Origin: Anas platyrhynchos
Lineage: Eukaryota; Chordata; Aves; Anseriformes; Anatidae
Reading direction: 5' to 3'
NCBI RefSeq assembly: GCF_047663525.1
Contig: NC_092588.1
Location: forward strand, 90,331,501 to 90,395,500
Length of the DNA stretch: 64,000 bases
Position numbers and translations under genes: made by a program. Shown piece by piece: positions 37,601-49,300 of the stretch (position 1 is the stretch's first letter; the number at the start of each line of letters is the position of its first letter). Under the pieces are notes generated by a model. It was given only the letters and a program-made list of their open reading frames with translations. It was not told where the DNA came from and did not search any database.

Positions 37601-37659
37601 CCTATTAGTGTTAGCAGTGCTCCGAATTGCAAAATCTTTAGATTAACGTGCCGAATCCT
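34641..37659. other. Intergenic between BLOC1S5 and EEF1E1, left part
   Basis: A-rich tract with AAAC units at 34665-34740, then AT-rich sequence with the CR1 fragment at 35.1-36.1 kb. No exon recognised. Confidence 0.75.
35100..36115 (-). mobile_element. CR1 LINE fragment (reverse transcriptase), minus strand
   Basis: The minus strand reads the CR1 ORF2 protein: EDKEKAEVLNFFLAPVFTSQ, LDCHKSIGPDDIHPRVLRKL (36047-35721), then [40 protein letters not shown] and the CTLS-FADDTK segment near 35200-35240, where a stop replaces a Lys-type codon. Both ends are truncated and the CR1 3' tail is absent. It lies in the BLOC1S5-EEF1E1 intergenic gap. Confidence 0.9.
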
Positions 37660-38320
37660 GTCATTTTTCCCACAGGCTGTCTGGCGATGATAATCCACTA
37701 AAGGATTGTTTCATCCGAGTGGCGGTGTCCAAGTCAAACGCTGGCAACAGGCAGGGAAACCCAAACCTGTTGAGGCAGACTTCTGCTGAGACGCGAGGAA
37801 TTGGAGCGACAGCCCGTAGGGGCGGGAGGCGGGGGACACACTCTGCCTGAGCAGAGCAAGTCCATGGGCTGTGCCTGTGATGGAAGACCGCGACCGTGAT
37901 CGTGATAGCTGGAAGTTTGTGGGCCGTGATGCTGATCCTGGTCAGAGCAGGCCTGGGGCTGCGCTCTTTGGAGCGGTGCCTTGTCAGATTAGCCACACGG
38001 CTACTGTATGTGATGCTCAACCTGGACAGACAGGCCTGCCAGGCAGAAACTGCTCAGGCAGATGATGCTGGGGAGGACAAAAATTATCCACCGCAAGACT
38101 AAGAAGACAGATGACACCCAGCAGGAACAGCGAGCCAAATCTGCAGAATCCACAATACAGCTGGCTAGCCCTAGGCTACCTGCCTCTTTGAAGTGGAAGA
38201 GACATCACCGACGAGCTGTCAAATTAGATCACCAGCCTGGAAATGCTGAAAGAGATTTAGTTCTTCCAACAGAGGATGGAAAGTTTAATAGACGAAAATC
38301 TTCCTAAAGGGGCCAAGGTA
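37660..38320 (+). other. Unexplained GC-richer patch with overlapping short reading frames
   Basis: Between BLOC1S5 and EEF1E1, a patch clearly richer in GC and CpG than its flanks (peak about 37.78-37.98 kb). Three overlapping plus-strand frames lie in it: ATG 37880-38065 (MEDRDRDRDSWKF start), ATG 37929-38102 (hydrophobic start MLILVRAGLGL, acidic end DDAGEDKNYPPQD) and ATG 38062-38307 (basic, RTKIIHRKTKK, KWKRHHRRAVK). A TTTTTCCCACAG acceptor lies at about 37675 and AAG|GTAATG at about 38319, so it could be an exon. I do not recognise a family. It may be a decayed retrocopy, an exon of an unannotated transcript, or non-coding. Confidence 0.35.
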
Positions 38321-40039
38321 ATGTGGGAGGGGAATGGGGAATCCTTAACATGCAACAACAATGAAAAATTACTAGCCTCCCTCCTGCCTGCACAAGGAAA
38401 GATGAGGTTGGCTGCATTACATGGCAGCAGGAATTACTGTAGTCACTACCAGCACAGGAAATAAGGGCGACGCCTGCAGGAACATGCATACAGCAGCAAC
38501 AAGTAACCATTTCTACAAAATCAAATTCCCTCCCAAATCTGTGATATCTCTATATGTCACCCTAGAGCAGGGGTCTAAAGTACTATAAATCTAATATTCA
38601 AAATATTCAAGACATGCAGCAGAGGGATACAAAGACCCAGTCTGACTCTAAAAGCTTAGTGCAACAGAGGCACATGATGGCAAATCTCCCTGCATTTCTT
38701 TTGCAATAATATTCATGGACAAAAAGCATGAGAAATGCAGCTCAGTTTCAATAAATCAAGAACAAAAATTAAGATTACCAAGTGCATAAGCATGTGCTCA
38801 GGTGTATGGTTAAAATGAAACCTGGTGCTTCCATTAGGAATAGCAGCAGCACAATCTAATTATAGATTCAAAGAAGAAATATCACTCTTTGGGGGAAAAT
38901 ATTAAAGGTAGTAATCCATTAAACAGCTCCATCACTGCAGTCATACATTGAAGTTAAGGACCATGAAATACACCAAAGATTAGAAGAAAAGATGAAATAG
39001 AAAGCCAAAAGGAAAAAAAGCCACCCATAAGCCTAAAGATTCCCCCTCAATTTCAACTCAAGGATTTTTGTTGTTGTATTGCTAAATAAGTTTTGTACAC
39101 ATGTATAATTATAAAATCAATTTATAGTCATACCAAGGAAATTTACTTGGAGAAAAATCATGATAATCTCTCTATCGCCTGCTTCAGCATTCCTGTTGCA
39201 GACAAACCACAGAGATGCAAACAGATGATGCTAAACAACAGTGTATAAACTGGATCTGTAAATACAAGAATTTACACTGGATTCCGTGGTAATAATTTTA
39301 TAGGTTTCTCTATTCCTTATTTCTTTCAGCTAATGCCTTTGCAAGTACCTCTTTTCCAAAGCCACAGCAATGAGGAGCAATTTTGATCATCTACTGCTTT
39401 TTAACCCAATTGTAATTCTGTGCAAGAGCTGCCCCTAGAGACTTCTGAAGCCAAACTGAACTCCGACATCTCACTTGAAAGTGAAGTTACTCATCCAAAA
39501 ACAGCTAAAAATCATCAGCACATTTCTAATATATTCACACTTGAACATGTTTCAACCTGGCTTGTCAGCAAACAGTGGTCATCTTGGGATGAAAGGGAGA
39601 AAGACAAGACAAAGAGCTAAGTGTAAGGTTTCACTGAACACTTACAATTATCATATTTATTTCACTGTTGAATTCTTCTTGCTGCTGAAAGGTTGTCATG
39701 CAGTACTATCTCACCATATGGCAACAACCTCAAGTCCTAGAGGCACATACTTAAAAGACCATAACATGTCAGGCCCCCCGAATAAATTAGATAGAACGAT
39801 TATGCAAAATAATAATACTGCCATGATGAGATACATTAACAAATGAGAGTGTCATTGCTCATGAAATGCCATGAAAATAAATTCCACACATCACCGTGGC
39901 CATCATCATCATCAAACTGTGAAGCAACAAAAGTAAAACATCACAGTATTTACTGTGCCCTTCAGCAACTGAAATTTTCTGAAAGGAGAAAGGTTTGCAA
40001 GTGAATAAAGTCACTTTTTACTAATATCCAGTGGAAGTA

Positions 40040-40534
40040 TGTAGCGGGTTTACGTGTCAAGGTTTTGGTAGCAGGGGGCCTTTGGGTTAGCTTCTGAGAC
40101 AAGAATCTGGAAGCTACCCCACATTAGGTAGGGGACCCACTGCTGATCAGAGCCAAGCCAATAAGCAACGTTGTTTTGCACCTCTGTGAGCATATTTAAG
40201 ACAGGCAAAAAAAAGAAAAAGAAAAAAAAAAAAAGACTGACCACAACCCCCATTCCCCTGCTCAGGGGGAGGAGGTGGAAGAGAGCAAATGGGGGAGGTA
40301 CTTTTGTTTTTTTTTTTTTTAAACTTTCTTTCTTACTTCTCTAACTTGTTAGTAATAGGCAATAAATCTTACTATCTCCCTATGCCGAGTCTGTTTTGCC
40401 CATCACAATAACTGTTGAGCAATCACCCCTTTTCATCATATTAGCCCTTTTCATCATATTTTCTCCCCGTTCCTCTTTGAGGAGGGCATGGTTGTGAGTG
40501 GAGCTCAGCCACCCACCTCAGTAAAACCACCACA
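40040..40534 (+). repeat. LTR (avian ERVL-like)
   Basis: TG...CA ended terminal repeat of about 495 bp with internal TATA-like and AATAAA signals. It has A- and T-rich low-complexity insertions (40207-40234, 40306-40321) and a 16-bp direct duplication CCCTTTTCATCATATT (40427 and 40445). Confidence 0.78.
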
Positions 40535-40542
40535 GTCCTTTT

Positions 40543-40560
40543 TGGAGCCCAACATGGGGA
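40543..40560 (+). other. Primer-binding-like site of the LTR element
   Basis: TGGAGCCCAACATGGGGA directly downstream of the LTR resembles retroviral primer-binding sites of the TGG-GCCCAACGTGGGG form; the matching tRNA cannot be named with certainty because of the substitutions. Confidence 0.6.
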
Positions 40561-42745
40561 TCGAGGAACTGGAGATAAGGATGATAGTTGAGAGAAGGGG
40601 CAAAACATGTACTGGTTTTTTTTTATTTAATTAATGTAACACTTGTGAAGAATTCAAGGAAGTTGTAATTGTGAGGAATATGTTTCATGTTAGTGTGGTG
40701 AATGGATGAGGGGTGGTGTGTGTGTGTAAATTGTCTACCTTGTTGGTGTTGTGATGTTATGCTTATTTTGGCATGGGGAATTTTTTCCTTTTGGTGTAAG
40801 TCAAGTTTGTGAAGATTGTGATGATCGTAAAGTAAGAATATATTGTGATTGTTCTTAAATGTTTTTCACAGAGGTGAGGAGTGGTGGTTGTGGTAGAGCT
40901 CGGCCACCCACCCGAGTAAAACCACCAAAGCATAGTAAACAGAAAAAACAGAAACAGAAAACTGAGTTTTTTGTTTTTAAAACAAATAGCAGGATATTTA
41001 CCCATGTACTTTTAAAACAGATAATCAGCATTAATGTGACAGATCTGAAGTACACTGTCTCTCATCTGTAAATAATATGAAATTCCATCTTTAAAAATGT
41101 ACGCAGCATCTCAGGCTGAGGTACATTTTTATTGATTTTTCATTTTAAAAAAAATATATTTACCTGTCCTTACTGATCAAAAGGTATTAAACAAAGTGGA
41201 AGCATGAAAAAAACATAAATCATTATCATCTGGTTTTCCTAGTCTTCTCTCAGAAGCAAAGGCTCAATTCATCCTTCTTTGCTTTTAACCCTCTCCAACT
41301 CTTAAAAATTTTGTCCCCTACATAAAGTGTTCAAGTTAACGATATGGCAATGACCAAATGCCTTTTAGATGGTATAGAGTTAAATTTCACTAATCACTCC
41401 TAAACTTTTCATGTTATTTGATTCCTCCCCCACCCCCCCCACCATCAATCAATTCTTCTATTCTAAACCAGAGAAAATAAAACTGGCACAAGAGGCTAGG
41501 GGATACTGCAGTCACAGCATGTAGCTACCCTGAGAAATCTTTAACACTTGGCAACAGCTGTTTGGGATAAAACAAAAACAAAAAGCCACCTCATTCTCTA
41601 TACACCAGCTCTACAAAACTTATCCGAGAAGATGACAGTATTGCTTTTAGTTGTAAGTTGGAAACAAAAAAAAGGGCAAGCTCACAATAGTTTGAACGAA
41701 CAGGGAATCAATGGCAAAAGTAATGACAGTAAAAACCTGAAGACCTCAGGCAGTAAACAATAAAAAGATGAGCACATGAAGCTTCTAATAACTGCACCTT
41801 GTTCCAGAGTACATGTCCGCACAATCCTCAGGCAAATCTTAATTATGAAGATCTCACTGAAAACTTAAGTATAGAAGGCCTGCTTCTAAATACCAAGGGA
41901 CAAAAGTATCTATCAGCAGAAATTGTAGAAGCTGAGAATTAAGCTTCCTAGAAAATTATAACCTTTTCAAACCAAATGAGATATTTTTTTTTTTTAATCA
42001 ACGTAAAACATTCCTAGAAAATACCTATAAGAGAGCCTGAAATTGTTCAGGTTAAGCTTACTGGTGACTTGTGCAACTTCCTTTTGTCCTCATCTATTAG
42101 GATATATTTTAATTATCTTGCCTCATTAACTACTTATTTCTTAAAACCTTGAATAATTCAGGTATCTCTACCTTACTGTGTGTAGCACACAAAAGAATGT
42201 ACAACAGACCACATACTAGACTCACAGGATGTGTTTGCTGAACACTGTCATAGAAACTAACATACAAGTTTATTGATTAAATACTTTTGTATTTTTTCCG
42301 TGCTTTAAAGGAAATGTTAACTGATTTTTGGAAAATGTAGTTACCCAACCCAAATACACATCCTAGAGCATTGTTACCATTTTGAAATTCATTACAAAAA
42401 AAAAAGACCATGGTTCTAGGGTGAAGTGACCTGTGAAGTGTTTGATTCAGCAATAGCGTCCTTGGTTTTATAATAAACTTCTGCAAATTGAATTCACCAC
42501 TCATTACCTTGCATGTTTTTCCCCCACCTCTTTCTTTTTAGGATCTTGTAATTTTACTTACATGGAAATAGCATAAGAAGCAAGACATGCAGAATCTTTG
42601 AAATAAAATGCTTCTAGGGTCTAAACAGAGGTCCATAACATCATAAAATGAAGTAAAAAGTCAAATAAGATTTTACATGCCTTTTTTTTTTTTTTAATAA
42701 ACTAAAAAGTTTCACAGCCAAATTACGACTACAGTTTCAAAATAA

Positions 42746-43238
42746 TTTATTCAGTCACTTAAATACTTTGTAACATTTGCATGTTCCCTTTTTCACATCC
42801 TTGGCACATAATATAGCTCTTAACTTTTACAAAACTAGTGTAAACATTCACGGAAAATAAAATGGAAAAGGGGGACATATGCATAAATTCAATAAATAGG
42901 AGTGAAAAATCAAAGGAAAATAAGTAATTTGCTCCTTTAAAGGCCATGCAATTACAGTTGAATGTTTAATTGAAAAAACATTTCTTTTTTAAAAAATAGT
43001 GAATTGAAACTCAATTTCCATCTTTCTGCCATTGTTCCATTTAATCAGATACATGATACAATTCTGGAACCAGTTCAAATTGTTGAACAAGCAATAGTGA
43101 CTCAATGCAAGTATTACTTGAGGCATTGCCAGTTTTGGTTCATATATAGAAGGTTATAAACCAGTATTTTCAAGTTAGCGGTTTTGGATATAACCTCTAG
43201 ACTCCCAACATCATTCCAACATGACATTAAGATTTTCC
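42746..43238 (-). other. EEF1E1: EEF1E1 3' untranslated region (probable) and poly(A) signal
   Basis: About 490 nt from the stop codon to an AATAAA on the minus strand at 42751-42746, followed by T/G-rich sequence. A second AATAAA at 42274-42269 could give a longer form. The exact cleavage site is inferred. Confidence 0.6.
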
Positions 43239-43379
43239 TTAATGAGCATTAGTATATAATCTGTTCTTGATAAAGACGACATTAGACAGCTGTTGTCGGA
43301 CACCTGGATAATGTTGAATGTGGTTGAACCAGCGAGACACATTAAGGTATTTCTCCTTTTCTTGCACTGTGAGGTCCAC
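43239..43379 (-). CDS. EEF1E1: EEF1E1 terminal coding exon 4
   Basis: 46 codons and a TAA stop at 43241-43239; acceptor ATGCAG|GTG. It codes for VDLTVQEKEKYLNVSRWFNH, then IQHYPGVRQQLSNV and the conserved tail VFIKNRLYTNAH (human ends YTNSH). Confidence 0.97.
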   Translation of the reverse strand: MDLTVQEKEKYLNVSRWFNHIQHYPGVRQQLSNVVFIKNRLYTNAH

Positions 43380-46300
43380 CTGCATGGTGAAGAACACAAG
43401 GTTGCATTATTAGTATCATAATATGTGGGAAGGCAAATTAGAAGTGTATAGTTTTACAGCCAATATCAACTCACAGAGTTCTTACGGAGCAACAGAATAT
43501 CGTTAATACCTTAATTTCACAATCTAAATTATATATGCATTTTTCATGTATTCAAATGAACAGATCTGGAGGGTGGAATATACATTTGTATATTATACTT
43601 GGGGATGGGAGGAACAATTGTTAGCATGCTTTAACACTTATCTACTCATGGTTAGCATATAGTGTCAAGATACAGTGAAGAGTTCCTCATTACGCACAAG
43701 TCTTACACACTCCTCTAATCCAGCAGCAAGTCTTGCTTCACAGGCAAAGTGTAACGTATATTAAAAATGCAAGAATACATTTTTTCAGGCTGTTTCAGGC
43801 TGCTTAGTTTTCCATTTTGATCAATAGTCACACAACAGTTACCTAGCCACAAGAGCACCCAGGGAGAAGCTTCCAACTGTTATGTACATACTGCAACAGC
43901 TCCATTCTACCTCTACTTTTACCAAAGGACTAGATCAGATAGAGTCATCTATAATTACATGTTAGCTATACCTTTCAGAGTCTTCTACATTAAAGTCAGC
44001 AAGACCCTTAAATATTTTCAATGAAGTCTTTTTATAACTTCAGTCTCTTTCAAGCCAGCAGTAGAACTACCTCCATTCTGTATCACCTTTATTACCTCTC
44101 CCTGATAACCAGTTTTAGGTCTTCATTCCTCTGGAACCAAGTTAATGTCTAAATTGATACAATAACCTGCTTCCTCATGTTAACCTACAACAAAAACTAA
44201 TTAGAAATAGGGGAAGCCTCAAAACAAACTACAAAAATTATCAAGAAAAACATCATCTTCATGTGAACTACTCTATCTCATCTCCCTAATATTTAACCTA
44301 TGCAGTGTAGGACTCATCTCTCTTCAGTAAGCCATCAAGCTTCACTGATTCACTTTGACAACACCTGCAGTAAACAAGGGGGCGCACCTGTAGAGGATAG
44401 TCTTAGCAGACAAATCTTAGCTAGACACACCTCCTTTTTTCATGCTTAGACCTCTACAACTAAACAAGGTTAATCCCCTCCTCAATAGCTAAACAGATAG
44501 CATACTCCTTGTGCCTTGTTCTACAAGCACCAGATTTCATGGATAATGCAGGTTCATTGCCAATTTCATCATGGGCACAGGACAGCTGGAAACAAGTATG
44601 TTCGAATAGACTTTAAATTACAAGAAAAACTATATGAGTTCATTTAACTCAGCTGTAGGAACGAAAAGACGGTGTTCAAAACTAAGCCTCATGGTGAATT
44701 CTACCACGTGACAAACCAGCCTTTTGGATTTTAAGAGTTGACTATAACATCCACTGTTTCCCCTTCCTATTCTCTCACACAGGCCAGCAATTGGCTTAGA
44801 ATTAGAAACCTTTAAACATGTAGAGTTAAAAGATAATCTAAACAAAAAAACACACTGTAAGGATACATACTACACTGAACTGGCTAGAGAAACAAAAAGA
44901 AAAAGAGTTTTGAAGAATGACAGGAAAGAATTCTAAGTCAATGTCATGTAATTTTCTGTTCTCTATGAGAGTAAAGCTGTATTAACAGCAAAGAGCACAG
45001 TAACTGCAGCAAAAAATAAGAAGTGGGGGATATTTCAGCTGCTCTTCTTCCTACAGAACACACTTGCAGAACATAAGCATACTCCTGCACACACTTCCAC
45101 AAAACACCTGCAGTTTTAAATTGTTATGTACCCCAGTTCAGGCAGTATGAGAAAAGCTGTTGCATCCTTCTACATCTCATGCCAGCAGCAACACACTGTT
45201 CCTACAGCTGTATATAGTCCGATCAAAGTGTGCAGCCAAATCAATTAAAGCAGACATTTTCGCAGAGGTCTAAACTTAACATGGCTAACCTGCATTACTC
45301 AAGTGGAAAAAAAAAAATAGTAATAAGAGAAACTCCAGAATTTTGAGGCATTACAAGCAAAAGGAAGTGGAAGCTATTAAAACGTAACACTTTTTTTTTT
45401 AATTAAGATATTTCATAAACTGCCCGAGGTTCTTCGGGCACTAATACAAGACAGAAAAAACATGCAGCACCATTTACAGGAAGATGCTTTTGATCACATG
45501 TAGTTTGTTATAATTAATGGCAGTTTGAAGTTGATGCTTGTAAGTGGCTCTACAGCTTCATACCACAGTATGTAACGAACAACATACACCCTAAAGGCTA
45601 TCTATGATTAATACTCTTCCTCATTATCAGTAAAGTATAAGCAGGTACTAAAAATACTGTGACTAACTTCAGTGATTATTGTACACTGACAGAATTATAA
45701 TACCCTTTTTCCCCAACATCTTTACTGGGTAAGTGCTTGAACTGAATCCTGAACTGAACTTCAGATTTTGCAGCAGATACAGTTTCCTCTCCCTGTAATT
45801 TTATATTGATAATTCTCAATTTAATCTTTTAAAATTACAATTACAGTTAATTTTAATTACAATTAAATTACAATTTACAGTCTCAAAAATAAATTTCTCT
45901 GAAGTAAATCAAAAATAAGGTTTGGAAAATAAGTCCTTCTCCATTCTGTTAGCATAGTGGAAAAACATCTGAAGGGCAAAATAGACAATACTCTAATAAT
46001 AAAACCCTTCTTTGTACTCCAGGCAGAACAGGCAAGATATTTTTGCTTATTTACATAATGTGCTCTATCAGTGAAATATATTAAAAAGCACTCTGTGGCA
46101 TGCTCTACTTTTTACTCAGAACATAACTCTTAGGTTAATTGTTTAGAGATCACTTCCATGGCATTTTTACAACATTTTGTTAGATGGGTATTTTCTATTC
46201 TTCCTCATTAAATTAGACAATTCCCCCAAGTTAAGGAAGGCTGCTATTCTACTGATAAAATAATTATTTGCCATTAAAGCAATTATTTCAATAGCAAAGA

Positions 46301-49300
46301 AGCAGACACTCAATTTGATTTTTTTTTTTTTTTTTTAATTATGAAAAAGAGTCTTAACTCTCCACCACACAGCTCAGGAAAGATAACGAAGGTGGTCATC
46401 ACACAGTGCAACCAGAAGAGTTTCTAGAAGGGCTATAAATACACAAGCTTTAATTATATTTGCTTTCAGTAGCACTGGGAATGCAGGCATAAATTCCCAT
46501 GCCTATACCCTACATGTACATGGGAAGTCTAAAAAATACCTGTGTATGTCTAAAGCTCTTCAGCATCAAGAAAAGAACAGATATCATTTCACTTTCTAAT
46601 TTGGCTTTTACATATAAAAAAAATATAAAATTTAGACTGAGATTTCTATTTGTAGATATACACTTCACCTGTAAGTTATTTTCCAGTGCTTATTAAAGAA
46701 ATTTTAAACTCAAACATATAGACTTCAGACTACTACTACAGTTCTGCTAAGATTTACGAAGTATAAAGTCAGATCAACCTTTGTATTGATTATTTCTCTT
46801 AATTATTTTCAAATATCACTTCATTAGTTCTATTTGTGAATAAGAATATAGGGAAATTTAAAAAAATATTAGTTCTGATATGAAAACAGTTTCCTTACCA
46901 CAAAGGAATTTAATGCTTACTGATTGCCTGAGTTATCCTCAAGCAACGCTTCCAAATTCATGTATTCTCTGCAATCCATGCTTTAACCTAGCAGAACTTC
47001 ATTGTTCATCAAAACCATTTACATATGTATTTAAGCAATCAAAATATAAAAAGACAACAATATTTATACTAGATGCACGGAGACCCAGAATTACATATGA
47101 CAGCATAAGTCACACCAACTTGAAAAAGCCCATTTAGACAGCCAGCATCAAACATTACATATTTGGGATGTTTGTGATCTACACTGTGAGGCAGAACTAT
47201 GTACGTAATTTAGTTACTGCCTCATCATTACAAATGTGTATTTCTAATTAAGAGACTGAAAATTTTTCCTACAACCCTGGCATAAAACCTCAAATGCTAC
47301 CTCTGAATACCCTCACTTATTAAAATACTAATTCTTTTGACACAGTATGGATTTTTAAATATTTATCACTATTATGCTTACTAAGATAACTATAAGAGAA
47401 AGGAAGAACAAATGAAAAGCATTCAACTGTAAAATTAAAAGTTACTGTTGGTCTATCTGAATTACAGTTTGACTATTGAACAGTGAAGAATCAGGTTCCA
47501 GAATTCCACATGTATAATAGTGTGTGCGTGCAAAGTAGAGGTGGGGAGGAATACAAAGTTTATCATATATTCTCATTAACACCAATGAAGGAAGGTGAAA
47601 CCAAAGGTGAAGCAGCAAGCAGTAAGAGCATGTAATCTCAAAAAAAACTTTTCAAGTTCACCAGAAGGTCTGTAAAGTTTTAGCAATACTTGGCTCATTC
47701 AGGACAATCATGGTACATCACTAGTATTTACAGTATTCTATTAATGATGTCTGCATTAGTATGTAGTTGTTAGCCCATCAAAAGCATACATTAATCCTAA
47801 AGGCCATTATCAGTACTATTTTCAGATTCATTTTCTAGATAGCAACTGTGGATCCCCTTCTCCCATCCTCTCTACTTTTACTCTTAAATGGTTATAGGAA
47901 GAAAACCGTACTGACATTTTGCACATTTTTCAGGCTTAGCTGAAACAGTGGTGGATATGACAAACTGCTTTTCTGGACTGCATCACATTAGAGGATAGAG
48001 CAGCTTTCCCTCCTGCCTAATGCTTGGGGCAGAGAAGCAACTCAAAGTACTCTGTTCTCATTACTGGAGGAAAAAAAAAAATCCCAGTTCAAGATCTTAC
48101 CTCTATAATTAAATACCAACACTAACAATTTCTGAAACCTTATAAATATGTAATTCTTAACTAGCAGTTTCTAGATTGTCTTCTGTTCAGTATAGCAACT
48201 CCATTATTTGCCCTTTATACCTTTCTAAGTCAGAAAATTATCTTCTGCCAAAATCAAGCATTTCAGAAACAGATGTTGTACTATAAACTTGTCCCAAGTA
48301 ATGTCTAGATGGTTGCAGGCACCCAGGAGCACTAAGTCATTTGTTTTTACCATCTGTTCTATTTCCCAAAGCAACAACTTGTATCTTTTCTTCTTGATTA
48401 GGTGGTCTACTCTAGAGCAAACTAAATATAAAATATGCTTGAGTTCCCCCTGCTTAATTTAAAAAAAAAAAAAGTCTCATTTGAACTTCTGTTGTCTCAC
48501 AGTACATAGCCATATTGAAAAAAATGTTTATATGTTTTCATATGATGAGTGAAAGGTAACTCATTTGACATTCCAGTCAACACATTTATCCCTTACAAGG
48601 AAAACATGATTTAAATATAACGTCTCAACATATTTAATTATAAAGTGATTTTAATATGTTTTCAAAAACCTGAAATTAAGCTTTCTTTTCCTCTGCTTGC
48701 ACTGTCTTATTTGAACATTTATTCCTCAACAGTCAAGAGATACACAAAATCTCTCTCATTCTTAGTAATACTTCATTACCTGATCTCTTGCCCCTCCTCT
48801 TCACATTCCCTTTTGAAGCACAAGTCCTCTTGTACGCTTCTAGTACTCTGCTTTTAATTGCATACACTAACAGTTCAACCAGCTGACTGAATTCACAGAT
48901 CAGATGCAGGCATTTAATCAGAGGCATTTTTTTCTTCTTTTTTCCCTGCCATTTTCTGATGGCAAACTCAGTGATTTTATCCTCCCCCAAGATTCCAGCA
49001 GACAATTTGGTTTGTTTTGTTTAGAAATACTCACTCCAAAGAATGAATGCTCATTCACAACCATGTTCCAGCCACCCAAATACAAATAACTGCTATTGCT
49101 TCATTTTCAAATTACCTCTTGGGGTTCAAAATTGACGTGTGGTGATCTATAAGCACTCTGCAGTAAACCCTGAGCTACGTATGAAGAATCTCAACATCAT
49201 TTCTATTCAGTACAACCTTTTTTTCCCCTTAAGCACCAGCCTTCACATGTTATTTTGATATTCTGTATGTTATCAAGCCTTATCACTAAACCTTGAAACA

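Larger units (their letters stand above)
40040..40928 (+). mobile_element. Collapsed LTR retroelement: LTR, primer-binding-like site, short internal stretch, partial second LTR end
   Basis: An LTR at 40040-40534 starts TGTAGCGGGTTTACGTG and ends CCACCACA, with a TATA-like CATATTTAAG (40191-40200) and an AATAAA (40361-40366). Nine bases later comes TGGAGCCCAACATGGGGA (40543-40560), a primer-binding-like site. About 310 bp of internal sequence without coding frames follows, then 40871-40928 repeats the last ~58 bp of the LTR (GAGCTCGGCCACCCACC...AGTAAAACCACC). Known: LTRs starting this way are common in birds (ERVL-type). No gag, pol or env remains. No matching target-site duplication is obvious. 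Confidence 0.8.
38321..42745. other. Intergenic between BLOC1S5 and EEF1E1, right part
   Basis: AT-rich, with the collapsed LTR element at 40.04-40.93 kb and a C-rich run near 41429-41441. No exon recognised. Any EEF1E1-BLOC1S5 readthrough transcript would cross this DNA. Confidence 0.75.

Noticed and set aside
41265-41282. Minus-strand string reading AKKDEL, like the ER-retention end of the neighbouring gene TXNDC5
   Set aside because: It is not followed by a stop, has no thioredoxin-like sequence upstream, and sits between EEF1E1 and BLOC1S5 rather than beyond BLOC1S5. Chance match.
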